Shown here piece by piece: positions 23,165-33,420 of a stretch of DNA of 64,000 bases. The notes beneath the pieces are model-generated. The model was given only the letters and a program-made list of their open reading frames with translations. It was not told the origin of the DNA and made no database searches. Each line of letters opens with the position of its first letter. Positions within the stretch are counted from its first letter, which is position 1. The position numbers and the translations under genes were made by a program. The DNA is taken from NCBI GenBank assembly GCA_024364735.1, contig JAGFNQ010006452.1, positions 186,001 through 250,000 of the forward strand, in the 5' to 3' direction. The DNA comes from Boesenbergia rotunda. Lineage: Eukaryota > Streptophyta > Magnoliopsida > Zingiberales > Zingiberaceae.

Positions 23165-23460
23165 CGAAAAACATATGACCACGGTTATTTACAAAACCAT
23201 AGTCAAATATATTTTTAACACCGGTTGTTAAAAGAACCGGTGTTAAAAGTATTTTAAAGTTCAAATAATTATAACATATGACCCCAGTTATTTATAAAAC
23301 CGTAGTTAAATATATTTTTAACACCGGTTGTTAAAAGAACCGGTGTTAAAAGTATTTTAAAGTTCAAATAATTACAAAAATGTCACCACCTTTTTTTTAA
23401 CACCGGTTTTAATACAACCGGTGTTAAAAGCCGTTGTTAAAGGTCTTTTTTGTACTAGTG
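23165..23460. repeat. CACTA right subterminal array and terminal inverted repeat
   Basis: AACACCGGTT/AACCGGTGTT boxes in paired orientation, including a duplicated block of about 110 bases (around 23180-23270 and 23285-23370), ending in the inverted CACTAGT terminus at 23454-23460. Confidence 0.85.
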
Positions 23461-23635
23461 CCAGCTCGCTACCAGGACTTAGTGTCTAATTCATAGAACT
23501 AGGACTTAGTGCCTAGTGTACCTAGGGTATTCCTGCACACTTAATAAGCTTGTTATATCACAACCAAATCTTAACTTCTGAACCCTTTTCCATTATCAAA
23601 ACATAAGTTCGACTTTGGTGCTTTCGGCACCAACA

Positions 23636-26600
23636 GATGCCCCCTTGATGAGCTCATAAGGTTCATCATGTTTAATCTTTTAGGTGGACTTGGTCCAACA
23701 TGATGATAAGGATAAGTGGTACTAATCAAGGAGTTAGATATTGATTAATTAAAATAGTTAGAAATTTAAATTAATCAACCGACATTCAATATCTCAAACA
23801 CGGGGAGAAATTATACTCATAATAGGTGGAGCTCATATGTAAATATGGGGGTTGGTGAGGTAGTTCAATGAACAGTCTTTAGATAAATGGTTCTTCATTA
23901 ATGGATCGGGCTTTGATCCATTAGGTGGCCAAGACCCAACTCCTCCTCATGGTCCTATTGTAGCTCTATAAATACCCCATAGAGTCATGAAACCAATGAT
24001 CCAATTAATCCAAGAAAACCCTAAACCCTCTCCCTATTTTCTCCTCTCCCTCTCTCTCTCCTAGGGTTGGATTTGCGCCGGTGCAAAGGTAGGAAGAAGA
24101 CAAGCTTTTCTCCTCATCTCCTTTAGGCATAGGGCTTCAACAAGGAGGGGAGCACTCTGTGGTGTTTGGTGCATAAAAGAGGAGGAGAAGAACTCGCTGG
24201 TAGCAACCACAGTTTGGTGGTTTCCGGCGCTGGCGACAAGAAGAAGGAAAGCTAAAGAAGTTGTTGTTTCACCTTCTTCTTTGATTCCTTCTTCATCTTC
24301 TTTGCTCTCTTCTTCCTCCTGGTTGCGCGCAATAGAGCAGGAGGTGTTGGCTGCGATCCGGTGGTGCTTTGGTAGCACTTGGCACGGGCGGGATTGAGAA
24401 AGAAGAGTAGGGTTCCGACGGGTTTGAGTTGAAAGAAGAAGAGGTCACTTCTCTCTTCTTCTTCTACTTCTTCATCTTCCTATTCTTCTTCACCTGAACA
24501 CCCTTGTGGTCAGCGCACCTTGGACTTGGAGGTGGCCGGTGGCGCAAGGAGGAGGTGGAAGTGGTGGCCGCCGGAAACCCTAGGGTCTAGGGTTTGTTGG
24601 CGCATGGAAGAAGGAAGATAGAGGTGATATTGGAAGGCCTTGTTGACTATAGTTCTTGGTAGATCGCCTCCCACATGATGTCCAAGAGGGGAGGGTCATA
24701 CAATTGAAGATCGCGAGGTAACGAGAGGTATAACCTTCTCTTATGACTCTTTGATTTCTATCATTTTATGTGTGGTTGTTTAATTATCATATTTGATTAA
24801 TTATTTGTTAATTAATTGAATGATAATTTGTCATGGACCCCGATAATAAACACAAAAACTAGGGATCCGCTCGTCGTCTTTTCTGCGATTAATTGGTTAG
24901 GCGTGTTACTGTTAGTGAGAGCCCTAGAGCCAATCATATGATGATTACTTTTTGGACTCATTGTATCATATTCTTGTATATATATTTCTTATATATAAAG
25001 GCATTTCTTATGGTTATTGTACTTATGTGTATTGGTGTCAGATAACTTAGTATAATAACGTCCTTGAGTAGAAGGTTCTTATCTATATCAATCGATTAGT
25101 TGAATCGATAGTGAGATGATATAGAGAACACTACTCTTAATTATTCCTAGTCAAGTATTAACATTCAAGGACAATGTTAATGCATAGAGACTAGCATGTA
25201 GGTCAACATGATGACTTGATCTCACAAGTCATGGATATGAGATATCAAGTTGACACATGGGTATACATTAGAGAATGTATACTGAATGGCCCGCCATGAG
25301 AAAGTATCATGGATCGTTATATGAGTGTCATATACTTTCTCATGTGACTATTAGTATGACTATAGTCCTAGACCTGAAGTTACCATAGTTCCCTACATAA
25401 GGAGTTACGTACTTTGGCTTCGTCAAACGTCACCCGTAACTGGGTGGACTATAAAGGCGATTAATGGGTTTGTAACAAATTATGCGGAGGGATGTGAGTA
25501 ACGTAGATGGGATCTATCCCTCCTATATGACGGGAGTGATATCTTCGTTCTTGATAGAGTAAGACCACTAAGTGCATGGCCATGCCCAAATAAGGCAATA
25601 TTAGATATTGAACTTATTTGATTATAGTGAGTCTACTTGGAGATCAAGACATATAGATTGATTTGAGGATGACACGGTCTATGCCTCATGAAAGATCAAT
25701 CTAGATATCGAGGATAGAAGGACGTTGTCACATATTGTGATGGTCACAATTAGTAGTCACAATGGTGATGTTGGATCTCGACATTCTTGTAACTTGGGTA
25801 GCAATGATGTGTTGCTAGATACCTCTCATTGCTTATGTCCTTAAATAGGTTTAAGGGCATTGTCAACGTTACAAGAACCTATAGGGTCACACACATAGAG
25901 CAATAGATGGAGAATAAGTCCATATGATGGACCGAGAGTAATGAAGTCAAAGTTTGACTTTGGCTAAATATGGAAAGTCCATAAAAGGCAAGTTTGACTT
26001 GACTCAAATTAGACAACTTGAGTTGGACTCGAGTTTGATCCAAGTGTTGGATGAATCTAATCATGGGAGAATAATGAAGTCAAAGTTTGACTTTGGCTAA
26101 ATATGGAAAGTCCATAAGAGACAAGTTTGACTTGACTCAAGCCACATTGCCTTGACTTGACCAAGTGATGACTTGGCATCATCATCAAGGCTAAGTAACC
26201 TCCCCATTTGAATTTTGAATTCAAATAGGGGGTTACCAAAGGTGGTGGCCGGCCACTTAAACACACAAAAAAAAGGAGTTTTTTTGTGGGTGTGTGATTG
26301 ATTCTTCTCCTGACTTGGTTTTGTTTTGGTTTTGCTCTCCCTCTCCTCTCATCTTACCGAGACCCCAAGTAGTGCTAGCACACTTTTGGGCTCTCCTCTC
26401 CACTCTCTTGCTTGTGTGGATACTTCTAGAGGGTTGCTACTTTGCATCCTTGAGATCCGACACCAACCGAGGAGCGAGCGGGAATTGCGGGGCACGCATC
26501 GAAGGTAGTTTTTCTCTTCTCTAATAGATCTAGGTTGTAGATCGGTTTTGAAGCATGTAAACGAGCACTCGTAAAATTTTGAAATGGTTTTCTTCGCTCG

Positions 26601-26854
26601 GATCCTTTCTATTGGGGCTTTCGGGGTTTCCGCGACGCGAAAAAGCGGTTTTCGCGGCCCGAAAAACCCTACAGTTACAAGGCTTGAACAACAAGTTTGA
26701 CTATGTTGTAACTCGAATCAATTAGTATAACGACGAGACGGTCGTTTGGGAGATAGGTCTCCATTCGGATTTAATTTTTTAATCCATGGATATGGTGCGA
26801 TTTCCCATAGACGACCCAGTATTCGCTTAGAAAGCCCGCCAAGCTATTCCAATA
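23636..26854 (+). mobile_element. C1 5' LTR, right part, containing solo LTR D
   Basis: Matches the C1 3' LTR from about 58145 onward, starting in GATGCCCCCTTGATGAGCTC. It has a TATA box CTCTATAAATACC (near 23954), a CT-rich leader and (GAA)n/(TTC)n blocks. It ends CCAATA, where the 3' LTR ends CCAACA. Confidence 0.88.
24910..26673 (+). mobile_element. Solo LTR, family D (copy 2)
   Basis: Begins TGTTAGTGAGAGCC, ends AACCCTACA, flanked by GTTAC at 24905-24909 and 26674-26678. The empty site is present in the paired C1 3' LTR near 59415 (GCGAGTTACAAGGC). It is nearly identical to copy 1 over the first 900 bases and differs in its TTGAC array (25940-26180). Confidence 0.94.
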
Positions 26855-26856
26855 AC

Positions 26857-26868
26857 TGGTATCAGAGC
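26857..26868 (+). promoter_or_regulatory. C1 primer binding site, tRNA-iMet
   Basis: TGGTATCAGAGC, perfect copia-type site, two bases after the LTR end. Confidence 0.93.
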
Positions 26869-27910
26869 TAAGGTTTCTGGTTTTATGTGTTTGGATTCGG
26901 TTACATTTTGCTCTTATCATGTATTTTATTTTTGCCGGATAATAGTAGGATGTGCGTAGGCTAACTATTTGGTTGCAGGCACGAGATTCAACTATTATGG
27001 CTTAAATAATGTGTGTATGTGATTGGTTGTGCATGGTTGTAATTATTTGAATCCTCGGGGTTGAAGAGGCTAAATTAGTATTTAATTTTTGTAATTAAAT
27101 ACGACACCTGTTTAGTCGCTCTTTTATTTACTTTCGATCTAGATTTTATGTACACTCCTTTGTGGAGTATAAAATAATGGATGTAAATAAATAGCTTTTC
27201 ATCTTGGCTCGGAGATCCCTTCAATGGTGGCTTGCGCATGGTGTAGGGAGGAGCAGACGAGGTAGCGACACGACTGGAGGCACATTGAAGACTAAAGCCA
27301 TGATAGTTGGAAAAATATAGAATTTTTCTTATTTATTATTTTAGTTTATGTGCTTGTCGTGCCTGCATGAAAATTTCTCATTATAAATAACTAAGTGGGA
27401 GAGGGACCCTAAGGGTCCCGCGTCCTCCATTACTATTTTGACAAGTGATGCGAACAAGCCAGCGCGTCAGCTTGAGTGTCTTCCTCCCCATCGGATGGGC
27501 TTGTTCTGCGGATTACTGGGTTAGACATGATTATAGAAAGTTATTGAAGAGTGTGTGATTTTCCCCATCAGACGACACATAATCCAAAATAATTTTCTTA
27601 GTATCATGTAATGGTAAACAGTTAGATGCAAATAATAGTATCCTCCCTATTGGAGTCACTACTATTATTTGTAGGGATGAAGAGGACCAACTATTAATTT
27701 TATTTGTCAAAAAGTTAAGTTGACAAGATAATAAAATTAATGGGTAAAACCTTCTCTTACAAATGTAGAATTCGTATACGTCCACCTTATCGTGGCATAC
27801 GAAATTTCGGTGTTTTGAGGTGTTGGTTGATTTCAAATTTATTATTTTCAAGAATCAATATTTTTTGAAATCTAAAGTGTGTGGTTGATGTGATTCTTCA
27901 GTATTTTCAA
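26869..27910 (+). other. C1 untranslated leader
   Basis: About 1 kb of non-coding leader aligned with the C leader at 30323-31371. Shared landmarks are ATCCTCGGGGTTGA (27050), GGCTCGGAGATCCC (27205), AGTGGGAGAGGGACCCTAAG (27391) and CCCCATCGGATGG (27487). Confidence 0.75.
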
Positions 27911-28622
27911 AATGAATTTAGACCCACTTGATTTGATTTTAAGAGAAAACCACCTTAATGCCCCTACCAATAATGATTGAGAACTAAACCTGGACTTTGT
28001 CTCAACTGCTGAGGAATCCAATTGTGAGTTTGTCGAGTTCGGTGCTAAAAAGCATAGCGTGAATTATGATGAAGAGGGGAAGGAATGTTTTAGGCAGTGG
28101 ATAATAGTAGATGAGATGGCACAGTGACATCAACATCAGGCTTCTTCCACTACCAGTGATATAACATCCAATCTCAAAGAACTCTTTGGACATCATAATC
28201 GGGCCGCTAGGCAAGAGGCCATGACAATCTTGATGACGACCACCATGATTGAGGTTATGCCCGTGAGGGAATATGTTCTCAAAATGATGGCTTGGTTAAA
28301 TGAGATGAAAATCCTTCGAGCAGAAATCGATGGGGAAACCCAGGTCGATATCATTCTCCAATTTCTACCAAAGTTTTGAGTAGTTTCACCTAAGCTACAA
28401 TATGAACAAACATATATATTCGTTGGTAGAACTTTTGACAGAACTCCAAGTGGCAGAAGGGTTTTCATCTCAGAGTGCACATACTTTCATTGCTCAAAGG
28501 GTTTCTTTCTAAACTGAAAGGCAAGAAGAAGAAGAAACAAGTTGTGGCAAAGAAAGTGGCTAGATTACAGGGACCTCAGGATGGCGTGAAGAAGCCGAAA
28601 TTCAAGTGCATCATGTGCAAGC
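27911..28622 (+). pseudogene. C1 gag, degenerate, cut in the zinc knuckle
   Basis: Starts MNLDPLDLILRENHLN at 27911; a TGA follows 22 codons later, and the body is broken in several frames (readable: TTMIEVMPVREYVLKMMAWLNEMK). It belongs to the UBN2/Retrotran_gag_2-like copia gag. The last codons before the C insertion read KPKFKCIMC, the first two Cys of the CCHC knuckle. The remainder (SGYWKADCP) resumes at 54875, where the knuckle His is Tyr. Confidence 0.8.
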
Positions 28623-30308
28623 TGTAAGATATGTATACTGAAAGACATGCTTCTTTTATATATATGAACATCTTCATTTTGAAAAGAGAATCACAACCAC
28701 ACTAGGTGCCTGTTTATATTAATACATGCATAAAGTCCATTACTTCGCATTGTTGATAACATGGTGTGTGGTGTCACACGGAAGATCATGTTATCAGTTC
28801 CTTGCCTAGTATATGTAGAGGCTCACAACCGAGATGGAATTGGACAACCCTTAATCCCGATATAATAACGATAATATATTATTAATTGTTATTTCTTTGA
28901 TTTATCAATGGGCGAGATCTATTCTGTTAGATCAATAGGCCTGGTAATTTGGGAGATAATATTAATAATATGATGTGCCGTTGATTATTGACGGAATCCA
29001 TGTCTTGGTGAGTCGGGATGATGATGCCCCCTTAATGAGCTCAAAAGGTTCATCATGCTAAACCCTGCAGGTGGATTTGATCTGGCATGATGATAAGGTT
29101 GAGTGGTACTAGTTAAGGATCGAGAAGTTAATTAATTTGAATTGTCAGTAATTTAAATTAATTCACGGACATTCGATATCTTAAACACGGGGGGATGGAC
29201 GACTCATAATATGTGGAGCCCATATGAAAATATGGGGGTTGGTGAGGATGTTCAATTAAGATCGTTTAGTGGAATGGATCTTAATTAATGGATCGGGATT
29301 AGATCCATTGGTGGGCCAAGATCCAACTCCTCCTCTTGGTCCCTACCTTATCCCTATAAATACCCTATGAGATCAAGAAACCAAGGCTAATCAATCCAAC
29401 CCCAAGCTTTCTTTCCTCTCTTCCTTTTCTCTCTCCTAGGTCACAGCAAAGAGAAGTGGGTTCACCTTCTCTTCTCTTCTTCCTCCCTCAACCATAACGT
29501 GCGCTTCCATCACTAGTCAATGGGAGGAGGGTCTTCTCCCTTTTGTGGTGTGCGTTGGTGAGGGAAGGAGCACCGGTGGCCAAAAGGAGGCGGCGCAAGG
29601 CTTTTGGCCTGCGGCGCCGTAAGGTTGGAAGAGAGGGGATCACAGCTTGGTTCGGGGCTGAAAGGAAGCTTTCTCTTCCTTTCATCTTCTTCTTCACTAC
29701 CTTCTCAAGGTCTGCAGTTGGCTGGTGGGGCTTTGGGTGGCTGATGTTGGCCGACGGCGCAAGGGTGAAGGAGGATATAGGCCGGCGACAACAACCCTAG
29801 GCTAGGGTTTGGATCGGCTAGGAGAGAAGAAGAAGGTGTGATTGATTGGTTGCCTTGGTGATCTTGGTTCCTGGTAGATCGTTGCCCCCACGATGTCCGG
29901 GAAAGGAGGGACATATGGTAGAAGATCGTGAGATGTTTGGAAGGTATAATTCTCTCCCAAGCTCCTTGTTTAATTATGTGCCATGTTTTTATTGCCTTGT
30001 CATTTCATGTTAATTAGTTAATTATTTTGATTGTTTGTTATGGTTAATAATTAACTAATTGGACCCCGACCATAAACACAAAAGCCGGAGATCCTCTCGT
30101 CACCTTTTTCGCAGTCGAACGGTCAAGCAAATTGCAAGGCTCGATCTTTTTGATTGGCCGAGTTGTAATTTGGATTGTTCGATATGGCACGAGATGGTCG
30201 TTGGGAGATGGGTCTCCATTAGAATTAATTTTTAATCCGTAGACATGGAGATGTCTTCCAAGGACGACCAAGTTTTCGCTAAGGAAACCCGCCAAGCCAT
30301 ACCCAATA
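28623..30308 (+). mobile_element. Copia C 5' LTR with internal deletion
   Basis: Starts TGTAAGATATGTATAC and ends ACCCAATA. Relative to its 3' partner it lacks about 162 bases (partner positions 35551-35712; junction near 28847). TATA box CCCTATAAATACCC near 29352. The last two bases are TA instead of the CA kept in the 3' LTR relic. Confidence 0.9.
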
Positions 30309-30310
30309 AT

Positions 30311-30322
30311 TGGTATCAGAGC
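30311..30322 (+). promoter_or_regulatory. Copia C primer binding site, tRNA-iMet
   Basis: TGGTATCAGAGC, perfect match to the usual copia site. Confidence 0.93.
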
Positions 30323-31371
30323 TGAGGTTTCCAGCTTTGTGTGTTTAACGATTGGTTAATTTTTTGCATTTTCATGCATTTTATTTTGTTGAATGATATG
30401 TGGATGTGCGTAGGCTAACTTTGTGTTGTAGGCACAAGATTTCAACTTGTCATGGCCAAATAATGGTTGTATGAATGGTTATGCAATTTATTGTAAATTA
30501 ATTTATCCTCGGGTTGACGAGGCTAGTCATTTAATTTTTGTAATTAAATACGACACATGTTTAGCTGAGCCATTTATTTTACTTTCGATCTAGTTTTCAT
30601 GCACACTCCTTTGTGGAGTATAGGATCGATGATGTAAATAATTAGCTAATCATTTTGGCTCGGAGATCCCTCAAGGTGGCTTGCGCATAAGGAAGGGAGG
30701 AGCGAACGAAGTGATGACATGACTGGAGGCGCATTAGAGACCAAGGGCCATGAAAGATGGAAAATCTAGGATTTCTGTATTTTTCATATGTTGGTTATGT
30801 GCTTGTTGTGTAGTTGTGTTATGTTAAAATTCCTCGAACTAAATTACTAAGTGGGTGAGGGACCCTAAGGGTCCCACGACTTCCATTACAATCTGATAAG
30901 TGATGCGAACAAGTCTGTGCGTCGACTCTGAGTGCCTTCCTCCCCATCGGATGGACTTATTCTACGGATCACTAGGTCGGAAAAGACTATAGAAAATTAT
31001 TGAAGAGCGTGTGTACTTCCCCATCGGAAGGCACATAATCGGAAATAATTTTCTTAGTGTCGTGTAATGGTGAACACTTAGATACGAATAATAGTATCCT
31101 CCCCAACGGAGTCACTGCTATTATTTTGTAGAGTCGAAGTGAACCAACTATTAATCTTACTTGTCAAAAAGTTAGGTTGACAAGATAGTAAGATTGATGG
31201 GTAAAACCTCCTCTTACGAATGTTGGGATTTGTATATGTCCACACCATCGTGGCATGCGAATTTCTCGGTGTATAGGGGTGTTGGTTGATTTCCAAAATT
31301 TATTGTTTTGAGGAATCAATTTATTTTTGATTTCTAAAGTAGTGTGTGTTGTGATTCTCAGGTTTTTCATA
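30323..31371 (+). other. Copia C untranslated leader
   Basis: Non-coding leader of about 1 kb with the family landmarks ATCCTCGGGTTGACGAGG (30514) and GGCTCGGAGATCCC (30657). No ORF of note. Confidence 0.75.
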
Positions 31372-32160
31372 ATGGCCTTTAACCCACTAGCTACAATACT
31401 TAAGGAAAATAAACTTACTGTCCAAACTACATAGACTGAAGAGGAACCTTGACATTGTCCTCATTGCTGAAGAGTACAAATATGTACTCTTCGAGGAATG
31501 TCCGGAAAGGCCTAGAGAGGACTCTGGTGAAGAGCAGAGGGAGCGTTACAAGAAGTGGTTCAAGGTAGATGAGATGGCGCAGTGCTACATTCTGGCATCT
31601 ATGTCGAATGTGCTGCAACATCAGCATCAGGTCATGCCCACTGCTAGTGACATAATGCTGAACCTCAAGGAGCTATTCGGACTCCAAGGTCGAGCTGCTA
31701 GGCAGGTCACGATGAAGAGTTTGATGACGACCACTATGGTCGAAGGGACATCCATGAGGGATCATGGCCTAATGATGATGGTTCATCTCAATGAGATTGA
31801 GGTACTGGGAGCACAGATCGACGGGGAAACCCAAGTCGATATTGTACTCCAGTCTCTGCCTATGAGTTTTGAGCAGTTCAGGCTCAACTACAATATGAAC
31901 AAATGTGAATATACATTGGGTGAATTGTTAGGAGAACTCCAGGCGACAGAGGGCCTCTTTCGTCAGAACTCACAACCCTTAGTGACTCAAAGGGTTTCTT
32001 CTTTTGTGCCGAAAAGCAGGAAGAAGAAGAAATAAGGTGGGTTCAAGAAGGCAGCAACATCGTAGGGACCTCGGCCTAGCGTGAAGAAGCCGGAAGGCAA
32101 GTGCTTCACGTGCACGCAAACTGGGCACTGGAAGGTGGACTGCCCCCGTCGTCAAGACAA
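31372..32160 (+). pseudogene. Copia C gag, degenerate
   Basis: ATG at 31372 (MAFNPLATILKENKLT). A frame slip after about 16 codons leads to the long open stretch from about 31430 to 32033 (LDIVLIAEEYKYVLFEECPE, MAQCYILASMSNVLQHQH, GETQVDIVLQSLPMSFEQF), which is a UBN2-like copia gag. A Lys-rich tail and a CCHC knuckle CFTCTQTGHWKVDC (32102-32143) follow after two stops. It would assemble particles and package RNA. Length and order are normal for the family; only point lesions break it. Confidence 0.87.
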
Positions 32161-33420
32161 AGGTATTTCATCATGTTTAGTCATTGAAATATGTTTAGTG
32201 GTTCTATCTACTAGTACCTGGTGTATAGATACGGGAGCCACTGACCAAGTCTGCAATACTCTGTAGGGATTCTAGGAATCCCGACGGCTAGCTGATGGAG
32301 AAATCGTGGTCTACATGGGCGATGCTACGAAAATGGCAGCAGTTGCAGTGGGAGTTTTTTTTATTTATCTTTTGAGAGAAATAAAGTGTTAGTTCTGAGA
32401 GATTGCTTATATGTACCCTCGTTTAGAAAGAATTTAATTTCAGTTTCTAAGTTGATAAAGGATGGATATTCTATTGCTTTTAATAACAAAGTTGTTTTAA
32501 AAAAAATAGAGAGATTATCTGTTCGGGTACTATGGTTGCAATCTATACACTCTAGAACCAATGACTCCCACGATGCAAACTGAGGTTAATACCTCATCAT
32601 CTAATTTAAATAAGAAAAAGGAGCTTCTAAGATGAATCAAACGTATCTTTGGCACCTTAGGCTTGGTCATATTAACCTTAGTAGGATTTAGAGGTTGATA
32701 GCCGATGGGCCCCTGGGTTCATTGGTTGTGGAAGACCTCCCGACCTGTGAGTCTTGCTTGGAAGGTAAGATGACCAAGAAGCCTTTCAAGGCCAAGGGGT
32801 ATAGGGCCAAAGACGTTCTGGAACTGATTCATTCTGATTTGTGTGGTCCTATGTTAATGCAAGCTAGAGGTGGCTTTGAATACTTCATCACATTTATTGA
32901 CGATTATTCAAGGTATGGATACATTTACCTAATGCGCTGTAAGTTTGAATGCATTGATAAGTTCAAAGAGTTCAAGGCTGATGTGGAGAAACATCGAGGT
33001 AAAAGTATCAAGACACTATGATCTGATAGTTGTGGCGAGTACCTCTTTAAAGAGTTTAGGACCTACCTATCAGAAGATGAGATTCAGTCCCAGCTAACTG
33101 CACCCGGTACGCCCCAACAGAACGGTGTGGCAGTGAGAAGGAATAGGACTCTTATGGAAATGGTTAGGTCAATGATGAGCTATTCAGACTTACCTGATTC
33201 GTTCTGGGGATATGCTCTGGAAACGACAGCGTACATACTAAACTTGGTTCCATCTAAGTCAGTCCCTTCTACTCCCACAGAGTTGTGGACTGTGCATAAA
33301 CCCAGTCTAGGACATGTTCAGATTTGGGGTAGTCCAGCACATGTGCTGAAGGGAGATACTGATAAGTTGGAATCTTGTACGGAGGTACGTCTGTTCATAG
33401 GCTATCCTAGAGGAACGTAG
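32161..33420 (+). pseudogene. Copia C protease and integrase, degenerate
   Basis: The protease core TWCIDTGATDQVCN (about 32218) keeps DTGA. Two stops follow. The GAG-pre-integrase zinc motif starts WHLRLGHINL (32651) and ends CESCLEGKMTKKPF. The integrase core has HSDLCGPM, FIDDYSRYGY, a stop in place of the Arg before SD (near 33020), and PQQNGVAVRRNRTLMEM. In the family the last block is NGVAERRNRTL, so the catalytic Glu is Val here. A stop at 33418 (GYPRGT then TAG) ends the open stretch. Not functional. Confidence 0.87.

Larger units (their letters stand above)
19224..23460. mobile_element. CACTA (En/Spm-type) DNA transposon carrying host gene fragments
   Basis: Starts CACTAGTGGAAAAAAGGC and ends with the inverted counterpart (CACTAGTACAAAAAAGAC read on the minus strand), flanked by the 3-base duplication CCA at 19221-19223 and 23461-23463. 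Both ends carry subterminal arrays of AACACCGGTT palindromes. There is no transposase or TNPA-like ORF, so it is non-autonomous. Its 4.2 kb holds minus-strand exons of at least two unrelated host genes (boron-transporter-like and PP2A B55-like), making it a Pack-CACTA type element. It sits in the 5' LTR of SIRE-2. Confidence 0.93.
9925..23635 (-). mobile_element. SIRE-like copia retrotransposon (SIRE-2), partial and heavily nested
   Basis: Minus-strand copia of the SIRE type. In element order: 5' LTR (23635-18078, split by a CACTA element), primer site, gag (17838-16349 and 12257-12110, split by a solo LTR B), a non-coding spacer, protease and integrase (11452-10280), and a Pro/Glu-rich linker broken at 9924 by the Ty3 element. 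RT, RNase H and the 3' LTR must lie left of the window. The gag motif around LDMILGRQKSVLN is typical of SIRE-like elements and is shared with SIRE-1 (44875-53018). Its right end joins the C1 LTR in mid-sequence, so it appears to have inserted there; the predicted duplication is GATGC (23636-23640). Confidence 0.85.
18078..23635 (-). mobile_element. SIRE-2 5' LTR, split by a CACTA element
   Basis: The plus-strand ends are TGTGGGATCGG and GGCACCAACA. Without the CACTA insertion it is about 1.3 kb, the same as the SIRE-1 LTRs. It shares their AGAGGGGGGGGTGAATATCG start, GGCGCC dyads (18500-18775), a TATA box (minus strand, near 18495) and a run of small inverted repeats (18998-19215, continuing at 23464-23520). 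Sequence is clearly diverged from SIRE-1. Confidence 0.88.

Noticed and set aside
29488..29914. Short ORFs in the C-family LTRs (also at 36237-36723, 58705-59186 and 24061-24378)
   Set aside because: Arise from purine- and pyrimidine-rich LTR leader sequence; not conserved in frame between LTR copies.
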